64,000 nt of DNA, taken from NCBI GenBank assembly GCA_964634815.1, contig CAZWMD010000016.1:1-64000 (forward strand), in the 5' to 3' direction. The stretch comes from JALZVT01 sp964634815 (GTDB lineage Bacteria; Pseudomonadota; Gammaproteobacteria; Pseudomonadales; Azotimanducaceae). Made by a program: the position numbers and the translations under genes. The notes below the pieces were generated by a model. The model was given only the letters and a program-made list of their open reading frames with translations, did no database searches and had not been told where the DNA came from. This document shows, in pieces, positions 50,472 through 60,634 of the stretch (the first letter of the stretch is position 1; every line of letters begins with the position of its first letter).

Positions 50472-53400
50472 ATGGGCAACGGAGACAACTTCGCGCTGGA
50501 TTGGATCAGGGGTGAGCTAGAAAGCACCCTCGATCAAGCGCGCGCAGCGCTTGAGTCATACGCTGAAGGTGGGCGTGAAGAAACGCGGTTGCGATCGTGC
50601 CTCACAAACCTGCATCAGGTACATGGCACCTTGCGCATGCTGGAGCTGGAAGGTGTGGTGCTGCTTGCGGACCATATGGAGCAGACGGCGCAGTCGCTGC
50701 TTAACGGTTCTATCCAGGACGCGCGCTCAGCAGAGCAGGCGCTTATGCAGAGTATTCTGCAGCTCCCTGCCTTTATAGAAGAAGTGCAAGGTGGTGTGAC
50801 CGAGGATTTACCCCTGGTGATGCCTTATGTGAATGACCTGCGATCCTGTTGTGGCCTTGCAGCCATGGCGATGACGCCTCAGGTCTCGGCAGAGTTTACG
50901 AGCGAGCAAGCGGCCGAAGCGATGCGGCGTTTCCGTGGTATCAATGGTTCTGATAAGGCGACTCGTGTACGTGCTGCTTATCAGCAGGTACTGCTTAGTG
51001 TTTTGAAAGGTTCTGCGTCTGCGCAAACGGTTGAGACGCTTTGTAAGATCGCCGTAGGCATGCAGCGAATCTGTGAAGGCACACCGTTGGTGACGCTTTG
51101 GAAGTCGCTAGAGTATTTTGCCAAAGGCTATTCTTCTGATCCGCAGAAAATGAGTTCTGAGGCCATTCGTGATTTGCGTCGAGTAGACGCAGAGATGAAA
51201 AAGGTCGCTGCCCGTGGTGCAGAAGTTTTGGTTGAACCCTTACCAGTCGAACTGGTTCGGGATTTACTGCGTGCTGCAGAAGCTCGCGGAGAACGAGACG
51301 ACGAGATCAGTGAGCTGCGTTCTTCTGTGCAAACTCCGCAGGCGAGCCAGTTAAAGCCGCGAGAAGCGCTCGATCAGGCAGCTGAGGTTCTCGGCGAAGA
51401 GATTGCTGCGGTTAGAGATCACTTCGATTTGTTTGCCCGGAGCGATACCAAGAGCCTTGCTGATCTGAAAGAACTTACGGCCCCGCTGGATAGTGTTTGT
51501 TCCACGTTGGGAATGCTGGGCGATAACCATGGCGCTGACCTGCTGCGTGCTCAACGTGCACTCGTCTTGTCGCTCAATGAAGACTCAGAAGTTACTGAAG
51601 ACGTAATTCTCGGCATTGCAGGCACCCTGGTACAAATCGAGCAAGCTCTGGCTGGATCTGGTGATATTGCCTCTGGTGACGATGCGCTCGCCTCAGCAGC
51701 GCTCAACGATGCACAGGTGGCTGTGCTTCAGGAAGCGCGCACGGGTATCGATCAGGTTAAGCAGAACATCGTTGATTTTGTCTCATCGAAGTGGAACACC
51801 GGCTATCTGGAAGACGCGCCAAACGTGCTGACAGCAGTTCAGGGTGCGTTAGCCATGATTCCTCTGCCTCGCGCTGCGCAGTTACTTTCGCAGTGCACAG
51901 GCTATGTCGACGATCAGCTTCTCAAAGGACATCATCCTGATTGGCAGGAGCTGGATGCGTTTGCGGATGCTCTGGGTGGTATTGATTATTTTCTCGAGCG
52001 ATTGTTCGAAACAGGCCGGGTTCCCGACGATCAGGCGCTTGACCTGACCCAGGAGAGTCTTGAACGACTCTTTGGTGGCGACGCGTCTAACCCGGGAGCC
52101 GAAGACGTTCCGGAACTCGAAGAATCTCAGAGCCCGTCTGACGGTGAAAGCGGTGACACTGCGCTTACCGCAATGTTGGGTGCAAAACCTGAAGAGCTAT
52201 CGTTCCAGGAAGACGCTGGCGACGATGTTAGCGAAGAATCAGAATTTGATCTGGTGGCGCTACAGGATTCTGAAGACGATGATACTGATAGCGCCCCGGA
52301 TGGTGGTTTAGAGAGTGAAGAACAGCTGGCAGCAGAAACTACCGCTGCCGCTGACCTCACAACAGAGCCGAGCGCACCAGCAGCTGAGTCTGAAATTTCG
52401 CCTGTTGCAGGTGTGGCAGCGGCGGCAACTGTAGCAGCGGTAGCTCTCAGCGTAGATACAGAATCCGACACATCATCAGAAGATCAAGACGAGCCAGAGC
52501 TGGCGGAAACTCAGGCGCCTGCGGTTGATCCCGAGATTGTTGAGGTGTTTGTCGAAGAAGTCGATGAGGTACTCGAAACAATTGAGGCGGAGTTACCACA
52601 CTGGTCTGCTGATCTGTCTGCAGTTGCGCCGATAACCGAGATTCGCCGCAGCTTTCATACTCTTAAGGGTAGCGGTCGAATTGTTGGTGCCAATCAAATT
52701 GGTGAGTTGGGTTGGGCGCTGGAAAATATGCTTAACCGGTTGATGGACGGTACGCTGTCGCCTTCAGAAGACCATCTCTTTGTTGTGAGTCATGCCTGCC
52801 AGATCATTCCGCAGCTGCGCGCCGATTTTGCGCAAGGACAAAGCTCAGAGCAGCCACAGCTTATAGAGCTGTTGGAGCAGGTGGATGTGCTTGCGTCAGG
52901 AGGGGTGCTCTCCCGTGCACTCTCGTCTGACCAATCGTTACCCACTGCAACTGTTGACGCTGATGTTGAAGCAAATGTAGATGCAGATATAGATGCAGAC
53001 GTTGACGAAGAAGAATTTCCAATATGGGATGACGGCGGTCTGAGTGACGCGGCTGACGCCGCCGATGAAGACATAGATTTGCCTGTTGTTTCTGACGTTG
53101 CAGAAGAGGGAATGCGCCCGCCGGCTGTCGATGTGCCCAGCTTTTTTGCTGATACCGACATAGAGTCATCTGCAAGCGCCGCAGACGAATTGCCCCCGGG
53201 AGATTCCTGGGCGCTCTTTGTTGATGAGCTACAGGAACATCTCGACGTTCTGGGGAATCGGATTCGCGACTCATTGGCGGACGATCAACTGGAATTGGAT
53301 AGTCCGTTTACGCGCGCTCTCCATACCATCGCTGGTTCATCGGCTACTGCGGGTGAGTTTGCCATTGTTGGTATTGCCGAACCCTTACAAGACGTGTCTT

Positions 53401-56400
53401 CTGCGGTTTTACGAGAACGCGGTGGTGTTCTGGATGGCGAGAATCTGGCATTTGTGCGTGAAGGTGTTTACGCGCTGCAACGATTGCTTGATATAGATGC
53501 GCCTCGAGATCTTGCAGAAAGCGACGATGACTCCGAGATGTTCTCGGCTGAAGCCCAGCGGCTGCTTGGAACTTTGCACGAAGGCCCCGAAGCCTCTACC
53601 AGCTTGCTGGAGATGGATGACACTGCAGTGTTGCTGGATGCCCGTGAGTACCTCGACGGTTGGCGCTTTGGTGCGCTTGATCTTGAAAAAGCGGAGCAGA
53701 TGAATCGTGCGCTCGTTACAGTTATAGAGCGCGCCCACTCAGACGATTTTGCAGAGCTGGCAGAGGTTCTGCACACAGCGCATAATCAGTTTGGCGACCA
53801 GCCGCTGGATGAAGAACAGCATTTTGCACTTGTTGCGGCCCACGAAGACTTGCTCGCGCAGCTTGATGGATTGGCGGCTGGACAGGTAACTACACTAAGC
53901 CTGGAAAGTCGTGAACGCCTTCAGGATCTGATGAGCCAGGCTGCCCCGGAATTTTCTCCGCCTGCGCAACAACCAGAAGAAGAGGTGCTCGATGACGATG
54001 CGCAAGAGGCGCTCGCCTATACCCTTGATAATTCTGATGCCTTTGATTTAGACACTCTGGATGATGATGTGTTTGCGTCTGATGACGCCACCCCGGTTGA
54101 CGACGTCGATCCAGTTGACGATGTCGTGCCAGTTGACGACGTCAGCCTGGTTGATGAGGCGATTCCAGTTGAAGATTCCGAGGCCGGCGCTGCTCCATCG
54201 CTTGCTCTCGCAGTGGGTATTGCCGCTGCTGGCGCTACCGTTGCAGCTTCTGTGCAGAATATCGACGATGGCGCCGACAAGAGCCCAGAGGCAATCGAAG
54301 AAGAAGAGGCTGATCCGGAGCTGTTGGCAATCTTCTTTGAAGAAGCTNNNNNNNNNNNNNNNNNNNNNNNNNNNNNNNNNNNNNNNNNNNNNNNNNNNNN
54401 NNNNNNNNNNNNNNNNNNNNNNNNNNNNNNNNNNNNNNNNNNNNNNNAATCGAAGAAGAAGAGGCTGATCCGGAGCTGTTGGCAATCTTCTTTGAAGAAG
54501 CTGATGAGCTGCTTGAAGAGTTTGATCACAATTTGCAGCGTTGGTCTGAGGAGCGCAGTAACTCTGCACCGCTTGAGAACCTGCTGCGTGGTCTGCACAC
54601 ACTTAAAGGTGGAGCGCGACTCGCTGGTCTGTCTTCGCTGGGTGATATGACCCATGACTACGAATCGGTGCTCATAGAATTCCAAAACGGCGAAACAGAA
54701 GTTTCTGATCAGCAGTTTGAATCGATTCAGCAAAACTATGACGATCTGGTCGAAGCTGTTGCTCGTGCTCGCGATCCCCAGGCTGAGCAATCTCAAGATA
54801 CGCTGATAGAGGGCGTGTCTGCAGAAGATGTGCTGGCCAATGAGTCGCTGACAGATGAGGCTCCAATAGAATTAGACGAGGCGCCAGCAGAAATCGATGC
54901 GTTTGTTGACCTTGATGGCAATCAGGAAAACTCCGCAGTTGATGACGTCGCTGACGCCGAGACAACAGATCCCGAAGTTGTCGACGATTTTGCAGTTGAT
55001 GTAGCTGCAGCATTTTCTGTCGATGCCGTAGCTGACATGGATGCAGAGACGCAGCGTGAACAGGAGCTGCGTGCGGCAGCGAACGAGGCTGCGGTTGCAA
55101 AATCGTCGCTGGATAATGCAGAAATTGACGAGGTCGAAGTAGAAGAAGTTGAACCTGCGGTTGCTTCGCTTGCCGCCAGTTCAACCAACGAACTCGATAC
55201 TTCGGAGCCCAAGGCGTTTCAGGCTACGGAACAAAAGAGATCACCTGAATCATCAACAGATGATGAGCGCGCAAGAAGTGCTCAGGAAATGGTGCGTGTC
55301 TCTGCCGGCTTGCTGGAAGATCTGGTAAATCTGGCAGGTGAAAGCAGCATAGTCCGCGCGCGAGTCGAACAGGGAATAAGTGATTTTGGCGGTGCCCTCG
55401 AAGAGATGGAAACTACCATCGAGCGGGTGCGCGAACAGTTGCGGCGGCTCGAAATCGAAACCGAGACCCGGGTATCGTCGCGACTGGAACGCTCCACTGG
55501 GCCGGCCTACGAAGATTTTGATCCTCTTGAAATGGACCGTTACTCGCAGTTGCAGCAGCTTACGCGCTCGCTGACAGAGAGTGCGACCGACATGATGGAT
55601 CTGAAGGAAACGCTTCGCTATCGCGCGCGAGAATCTGAAACGCTGCTGTTGCAGCAAGCTCGCCTAAACACTGAGCTGCAGGAAGGACTCATGCGTACCC
55701 GCATGGTGCCTTTCAGCCGTCTCATGCCGCGGCTGCGTCGGATTGTGCGTCAGGTATCGCGTGATCTTGGTAAGCAGGTTGAGTTCCAGGCCTACAACGC
55801 CGAAGGCGAGCTCGATCGCAACGTGCTGGAACGTATGGTTCCACCGCTCGAACACATGCTGCGAAACGCGATCGACCATGGTATCGAGGACGAAGAGCTG
55901 CGCCATAGTTTTGGCAAGCCTACTATCGGCCGGATTGGATTGAAGCTGTCGCGAGAAGGTGGTGACGTTGTTATCGAGATTACCGATGACGGCGCTGGTA
56001 TCGACGTAGAAACAGTTAGAGCGAAAGCCCTCGAACGAGGATTGATGGCGGCTGATGCAGCATTGACAGATGATCAAGTGCTCGACTTTGTCCTCGCCCC
56101 GGGGTTTTCTACTGCTCGCTCTGTTACCCAGATTTCGGGTCGTGGAGTTGGAATGGATGTTGTTCACAGTGAAGTGAAGCAACTTGGTGGCAGCATCGAT
56201 ATTGGTTCGGTTCCAGGTCAGGGAACAAGCTTCACCGTACGTCTGCCTTTCACGGTGTCAGTAAATCGTGCGCTCATGGTAACGCTTGGCGAAGATCAAT
56301 ATGCGATACCGCTGAACACCATCGAAGGTATTGTGCTTATACCCAGCGATGAACTGTCACAACACTATGGTCCCAAGGGCCAGCCGTTTGAATACGCGGG

Positions 56401-57085
56401 TGTGCCATACAGAGTTCGCTATCTGGGAAGCTACCTGGGTCGAGAGTATGTTGCCCGTGGTGAGCAAAACAGCGTGCCGGTGGTTTTGGTTCGATCAGGA
56501 GATCAGGCCGTCGCAGTGCATGTTGATGATGTGCAGGGCAGTCGTGAGATTGTGGTGAAGAGCCTTGGACCACAGTTTGCTGGTGTCGGCGGAATCTCTG
56601 GCGCCACCATCCTGGGTGATGGCAGCGTGGTAATTATTTTGGACCTGCTGTCGCTCATGCGAGCCGGTGGCCCGGGCAACAACCCGGATATTCGTACTCC
56701 TTCTTCGGCAGAGGAAGAGCGCCTTGTATTGGTTGTAGATGATTCGGTAACGGTTCGAAAAGTCACTTCGAGGCTCCTCGAACGGCAAGGCATGAGTGTA
56801 ATGACCGCCAAAGACGGTGTAGAAGCCGTTTCGGTACTGCAGGAACGCAAGCCGGATATTGTGCTGCTTGATATCGAAATGCCGCGCATGGATGGCTTTG
56901 AAGTGGCACGTCAAATCAGGCGCGATGAGCGACTTTCCGATCTGCCTATTGTCATGATCAGCTCTCGTACTGGTGATAAGCACACTGAACGGGCGAGAGA
57001 ATTGGGTGTGAATCGATTCCTCGGCAAGCCGTTTCAGGAAAATGAACTGCTTGAAACAATTGATGAGTTGGTGAAGCGGAGCTAG
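50472..57085 (+). CDS. chpA: Chemotaxis histidine kinase ChpA/PilL (interrupted by an assembly gap)
   Basis: Very large hybrid CheA-type kinase of the pilus chemosensory system. Removing 155 bases (the 100 Ns plus one copy of the 55-base repeat) restores one frame of 2152 codons; Pseudomonas ChpA has 2472 residues. Hpt-like blocks in merged numbering: degenerate LHQVHG (H48), FHTLKGSGR (H729), degenerate LHTIAGSS (H951) and LHTLKGGAR (H1324), separated by acidic linkers. A CheA core follows: dimerisation from about 1550, ATP-binding domain with MLRNAIDHGIE (near 1738) and GRGVGMDVV, CheW-like domain from about 1880, and a receiver from about 2031 with phosphoacceptor near D2082 (LLDIEMPRMDGF). 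It phosphorylates PilG and PilH by inference from the family. Confidence 0.92.
52953..53015 (+). repeat. Asp-rich imperfect repeat in a chpA linker
   Basis: Codes for alternating Val/Ile/Asn-Asp-Ala-Asp units (VDADVEANVDADIDADVDEEE region). It lies between the second and third Hpt-like blocks, in a probably disordered linker. Confidence 0.6.
54093..54182 (+). repeat. 18-base tandem repeat, five imperfect copies, in a chpA linker
   Basis: The units encode PVDDVD, PVDDVV, PVDDVS, LVDEAI and PVEDSE. The first three are nearly identical in DNA; the last two have drifted. They lie just before the Hpt block at merged residue 1324 and about 110 bases before the assembly repeat. The unit length keeps the frame. 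Confidence 0.85.
54293..54502 (+). repeat. Exact 55-base direct repeat flanking the gap (contig-end overlap)
   Basis: The bases at 54293-54347 recur exactly at 54448-54502, on either side of the N run. Collapsing the two copies joins the frames as AIEEEEADPELLAIFF and then EEADELLEEFDHN. A 55-base overlap is a common assembler k-mer size, so the duplication is probably technical, not biological. Confidence 0.85.
54348..54447. other. Assembly gap of exactly 100 N
   Basis: A round-number N run of the kind used by scaffolders for unknown distances. Given the identical flanks, the real gap length is probably minus 55, with no missing sequence. Confidence 0.95.
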
Positions 57086-57089
57086 CACT

Positions 57090-57575
57090 GTGGTGATGAT
57101 CGCGGAAGAAGTTGGCGAAGACATAAACTGTGTTGTGCTGCCAATCGGCGCTCTAGGTTTGCTGGTTCCCAGCGTCTGTGTTGCAGAAGTACTGCCCTGG
57201 CGTCGCATTCGCGAAGCAGAAGGCACGCCCGACTGGATGATAGGGCTGATGACATGGCGCGGAGAGTCCATTCCTGTGGTGCGCTTTGAAACGCTTAACG
57301 GATCTACAGACGCTGTGTCGTCTGATTGCGAGTGTGTTGCGGTTATGAATCGCTGTCGTACTGCACACAGTGAGGCCTTTTACGCGATTGCCACCGACGG
57401 AATGCCGCGAATGGTTCAGGTTGGCGAGGCAGACATTTTCCCTGAGCAAACCCATTTGGGCGTTGCTGAATCAGCGGCGGTTAAAGTGGGCACCGAGCAA
57501 CTGCGCATCCCAAACCTGGGCTACCTCGAAGACCAACTCATGAACCTGCGGCCCAGCACCTCCGGTCTGCTATAG
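57090..57575 (+). CDS. chpC: ChpC, CheW-like adaptor of the Chp system
   Basis: A 161-residue CheW-domain protein: CVVLPIGALGLLVPSVCVAEVLPWRRI, then PDWMIGLMTWRGESIPVVRFE. ChpC in Pseudomonas is an extra adaptor that follows chpA, and this gene starts four bases after the chpA stop. The start is the first of two GTGs, or the ATG two codons later; all give nearly the same protein. Confidence 0.88.
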   Translation: MVMIAEEVGEDINCVVLPIGALGLLVPSVCVAEVLPWRRIREAEGTPDWMIGLMTWRGESIPVVRFETLNGSTDAVSSDCECVAVMNRCRTAHSEAFYAIATDGMPRMVQVGEADIFPEQTHLGVAESAAVKVGTEQLRIPNLGYLEDQLMNLRPSTSGLL

Positions 57576-57602
57576 GTTTAGACTGGTCCTGGACTGATAC
57601 TC

Positions 57603-58322
57603 TCAGCTGGCGCGTCGAGCGGCGGCAAGCAGCGCCAATCCAACCAGTGGTGCGGTTTCTGCCCGCAAAATCAGTGGCCCGAGCTGCACCTGGGTAGAGT
57701 GGGTTGCAAGCAAATCAATCTCTTTGTCATCGTACCCGCCCTCCGGTCCGGTGAGCAGACATACCGCGCGTTTTGCTACGGCCAATGCGCCGGCATCTGC
57801 CTGCGGATCCAGACTGTAGCGGTCCATATGGCACGTTGCCTCCAATACCTGATCAAGCTTTTGCGGAGGATGCAGTGTTGGTAGTCGGGTGCGGCCGGAT
57901 TGTTCACAGGCGCTAACGATAATGCGCCGCCAGTGTTGCATTCGATTTGCCAGTCGTTTCTCTGACATTCTAAGCTCGCAGCGGCTGGTCTGGGTTAGCC
58001 AGATTTCAGCCACATCCAGCTCGGTTGCTTTCTGCAGGGCGTAATCCAGCTTGTCACCTTTTAGCAATGCAACGCTGAGATTTAATGAAGGCGCGTCTTG
58101 CACGGTAGAAGAGGCAGTTGTGATATCGAGCCGAGCTGACTTTTTTTCTGCACTGGCAAGCTGTGCGGTGTAATTGTTGCCATCGCCATTGAACACCGTG
58201 ACGGTAGCGCCGGGACGCAAACGCAGTACTCGAGTCAGGTAGTGACTGGCATCATCCGGCAGTTCAATAGACTGGTCGGGTGCCAGCGGTGTTTCTACAA
58301 ACAGCCTATGGTTAGTTGCCAT
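57603..58322 (-). CDS. rsmE: 16S rRNA (uracil(1498)-N3)-methyltransferase RsmE
   Basis: Methylates U1498 of 16S rRNA; a SPOUT-fold enzyme. It opens RLFVETPLAPDQSIELPDDASHYLTRVLRL and has the knot motif VCLLTGPEGGYDDKEIDLL near the end, then LGPLILRAETAPL. Length is 239 residues (E. coli 243). It follows metF by 23 bases, and its start codon lies in a hairpin arm. Confidence 0.95.
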   Translation of the reverse strand: MATNHRLFVETPLAPDQSIELPDDASHYLTRVLRLRPGATVTVFNGDGNNYTAQLASAEKKSARLDITTASSTVQDAPSLNLSVALLKGDKLDYALQKATELDVAEIWLTQTSRCELRMSEKRLANRMQHWRRIIVSACEQSGRTRLPTLHPPQKLDQVLEATCHMDRYSLDPQADAGALAVAKRAVCLLTGPEGGYDDKEIDLLATHSTQVQLGPLILRAETAPLVGLALLAAARRAS

Positions 58323-58345
58323 AGCTAGTGTGTGTCGGCTATGGG

Positions 58346-59182
58346 TTAGCGCAGGCCCAAGTTATGCACGATGGCTTTTGTGGCCTTCGCGCGATTGAGC
58401 GTATAAAAATGCAATCCTGGTGCTCCGTTAGCAACCAGTTCTTCGCACAGTTTGCTCACGACTTGCAGGCCAAATTCTTGCAGGCCGTTGGTATCGTTCT
58501 CAAGGCTTTCGAGTCGCTTGCGCAACCAGCGCGGTAGATCAGCCCCTGCACGTTCTGAGAATCGGGAAAGAGATTGATAGTTTGTGATGGGCATGATGCC
58601 TGGGATAATCGGTATGTTAATCCCGGCAGCCTGGACCCGTTCTACAAAGTCGTAGTAAGCAGAAGGGTTGTAAAAGTACTGAGTGATGGCAGCGTCAGCG
58701 CCGGCATCTACCTTGCGCTTGAAGAACTCGAGATCAGCGTCCGGGCTTGCTGCATCAGGATGAGTTTCGGGATAGGCAGCCACTGTCACATGGAAGTGAT
58801 CTCCAGAGTGGTCGCGAATGAAACGTACAAGCTGTTCCGCGTACTGCTTGGTGCCTGTACCCATACCGCTGGTGGCATCGCCACGCAGAGCAACAATGCG
58901 CCGAACACCGGCTTCGCTGTACTCTCCTAGCATATTGCCAATATTTGCTTCCGATTCGCCACCCATAGAAAGGTGGGCGGCAGTATCTACCCCGATCGAC
59001 TGGATTTTGCACACCGTTTTCATGGTGCCGTCGCGGGTTGAACCACCAGCTCCGTAGGTTACCGAGCAGTAATCGGGTCGCAGCTCTCGCAGCGACTCGA
59101 CGGTGCGTTCAAGACCGGCCTCTCCGCCTTCGTTGCGCGGAGGGAAAAACTCAAAACTCAGATCAATCGCGGAAGCAGACAT
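58346..59182 (-). CDS. metF: Methylenetetrahydrofolate reductase
   Basis: Reduces 5,10-methylene-THF to 5-methyl-THF for methionine synthesis. A TIM-barrel flavoprotein of 278 residues with FEFFPPRNEGGE, VTYGAGGSTRDGT, IVALRGD, and FDAxxSP-region equivalent DAAITQYFYN. It lies 103 bases downstream of metK on the same strand; ahcY, which often sits with these genes, is absent. Confidence 0.95.
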   Translation of the reverse strand: MSASAIDLSFEFFPPRNEGGEAGLERTVESLRELRPDYCSVTYGAGGSTRDGTMKTVCKIQSIGVDTAAHLSMGGESEANIGNMLGEYSEAGVRRIVALRGDATSGMGTGTKQYAEQLVRFIRDHSGDHFHVTVAAYPETHPDAASPDADLEFFKRKVDAGADAAITQYFYNPSAYYDFVERVQAAGINIPIIPGIMPITNYQSLSRFSERAGADLPRWLRKRLESLENDTNGLQEFGLQVVSKLCEELVANGAPGLHFYTLNRAKATKAIVHNLGLR

Positions 59183-59215
59183 GAATCACTCTGTTGGATT
59201 TGTGGGGTAGCACAC

Positions 59216-59260
59216 ACTAAACCGGACGATACTGAACCGGAACACACTGAACCGGAACAG
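59216..59260. repeat. 15-base tandem repeat, three copies, between metK and metF
   Basis: Units ACTAAACCGGACGAT, ACTGAACCGGAACAC and ACTGAACCGGAACAG. The last two differ at one base. They fill the middle of the 103-base spacer between metK and metF and would be in the metF leader RNA if the genes are co-transcribed. Confidence 0.9.
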
Positions 59261-59285
59261 ACCAAGCTAGACCCATAGCTAAAGC

Positions 59286-60437
59286 TTAGAGAGCGCTGGC
59301 GAGCGCCTCCGCTTTATCGGTGCGTTCCCAGGTGAAATCGCTCTCGGTGCGGCCAAAGTGGCCATAGGCCGCCGTTGGCTGATAGATAGGGCGCTTCAAG
59401 TCCAGCATCGCAATCAAGCCTTTGGGGCGCAAATCAAAGTGCTCACGTACAAGTTGAACGATCTTCTCGTCAGACAATTTGCCCGTGCCAAAGGTGTTGA
59501 GGCTGATAGACGTAGGCTCAGCGACCCCAATGGCGTAGCTCACCTGAATCTCACAGCGCTCTGCGAGGCCGGCGGCCACGATATTTTTTGCCACGTAGCG
59601 TCCGGCGTAGGCTGCAGAACGGTCTACCTTGCTTGGGTCTTTGCCAGAGAATGCACCACCACCATGGCGAGCCATGCCGCCATAGGTATCAACAATGATC
59701 TTGCGACCGGTTAGCCCGGCGTCTCCAACAGGACCACCAATCACAAACTTGCCGGTTGGATTGATGTAAACCTTGGTGTCTTTGGTCATCCAGTTTCCCG
59801 GAATGACGGGCTTGATGACTTCTTCCATCACCGCTTCGTGCAGCTGTTTGTTGGTAACTGAAGGATCGTGTTGGGTCGACAGAACAAGTGCTTCGACACC
59901 AACGGGCTTGCCCTCGTCATAGCGGAAGGAAAGCTGTGATTTGGCATCAGGACGCAACCAACCCAGGGATGACCGGCGCTTGTCAGCCTGCTGCTTTACC
60001 AGCAGATGGGAGTAAGTGATGGGAGCAGGCATGAGGACGTCGGTTTCGTTGGTTGCATAACCAAACATCAGTCCCTGGTCACCTGCGCCTTGCTCATGAT
60101 CGCTGGCCTCATCGACCCCAACCGCGATATCTACCGACTGGTTACCCAGAGCATTTACAACTGTGCAATCGTAGGCATCAAAACCCAGCTCTGCGCTGTT
60201 GTAGCCAATGTCTGCAACGGTTTTTCGAACGATGGCGTCTGTATCTATAACGGCGTTAGAGCGGGTTTCTCCGGCGACAACAATTATTCCCGTTTTAATC
60301 AGGGTTTCGCAGGCCACTCGCGATTCTGAGTCTTGGGCCAGCATGGCGTCGACGATGGCATCCGAAACCTGATCGGCTACTTTATCGGGGTGCCCCTCAG
60401 AGACAGATTCAGAGGTAAATAGGCCATAGTCGCTCAT
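59286..60437 (-). CDS. metK: S-adenosylmethionine synthetase
   Basis: Makes SAM from methionine and ATP. Signatures FTSESVSEGHPDKVADQ, GAGDQGLMFGYA and GGGAFSGKDPSKVDRSAAYA are intact. The ATG chosen gives the usual SDYGLFTSESV opening and 383 residues (E. coli 384), with AAGGA about 10 bases upstream; a Met seven codons earlier is less likely. It is divergent from tkt. I saw no clear SAM or SAH riboswitch in the 197-base divergent gap. Confidence 0.96.
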   Translation of the reverse strand: MSDYGLFTSESVSEGHPDKVADQVSDAIVDAMLAQDSESRVACETLIKTGIIVVAGETRSNAVIDTDAIVRKTVADIGYNSAELGFDAYDCTVVNALGNQSVDIAVGVDEASDHEQGAGDQGLMFGYATNETDVLMPAPITYSHLLVKQQADKRRSSLGWLRPDAKSQLSFRYDEGKPVGVEALVLSTQHDPSVTNKQLHEAVMEEVIKPVIPGNWMTKDTKVYINPTGKFVIGGPVGDAGLTGRKIIVDTYGGMARHGGGAFSGKDPSKVDRSAAYAGRYVAKNIVAAGLAERCEIQVSYAIGVAEPTSISLNTFGTGKLSDEKIVQLVREHFDLRPKGLIAMLDLKRPIYQPTAAYGHFGRTESDFTWERTDKAEALASAL

Positions 60438-60634
60438 CGCGCAGATTCCTTTCGACAAAAAAGACGCAAAGTATATCCCATCGCGTGAAACGAACTCATG
60501 TGTGGTTAGTCAGCAATTTGTAGGGAAACTTCAGTGTTGAGTTCGTAAAACTGTTTGCAGGCATGCGGCTAAGGCCGGACAATTGTGGTTGTAAGCAGCC
60601 TGACACACATTCAGCCAGAGCGATGGGGAAAACG

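Noticed and set aside
54017..54796. Long minus-strand open frame opposite chpA, rich in Ser and Thr
   Set aside because: It mirrors the acidic repeat region of chpA and runs through the N gap; it has no family resemblance or start signal.
60438..60634. SAM or SAH riboswitch upstream of metK
   Set aside because: I could not find the conserved core or helices of any known SAM or SAH class in this gap; a covariance-model scan would decide.
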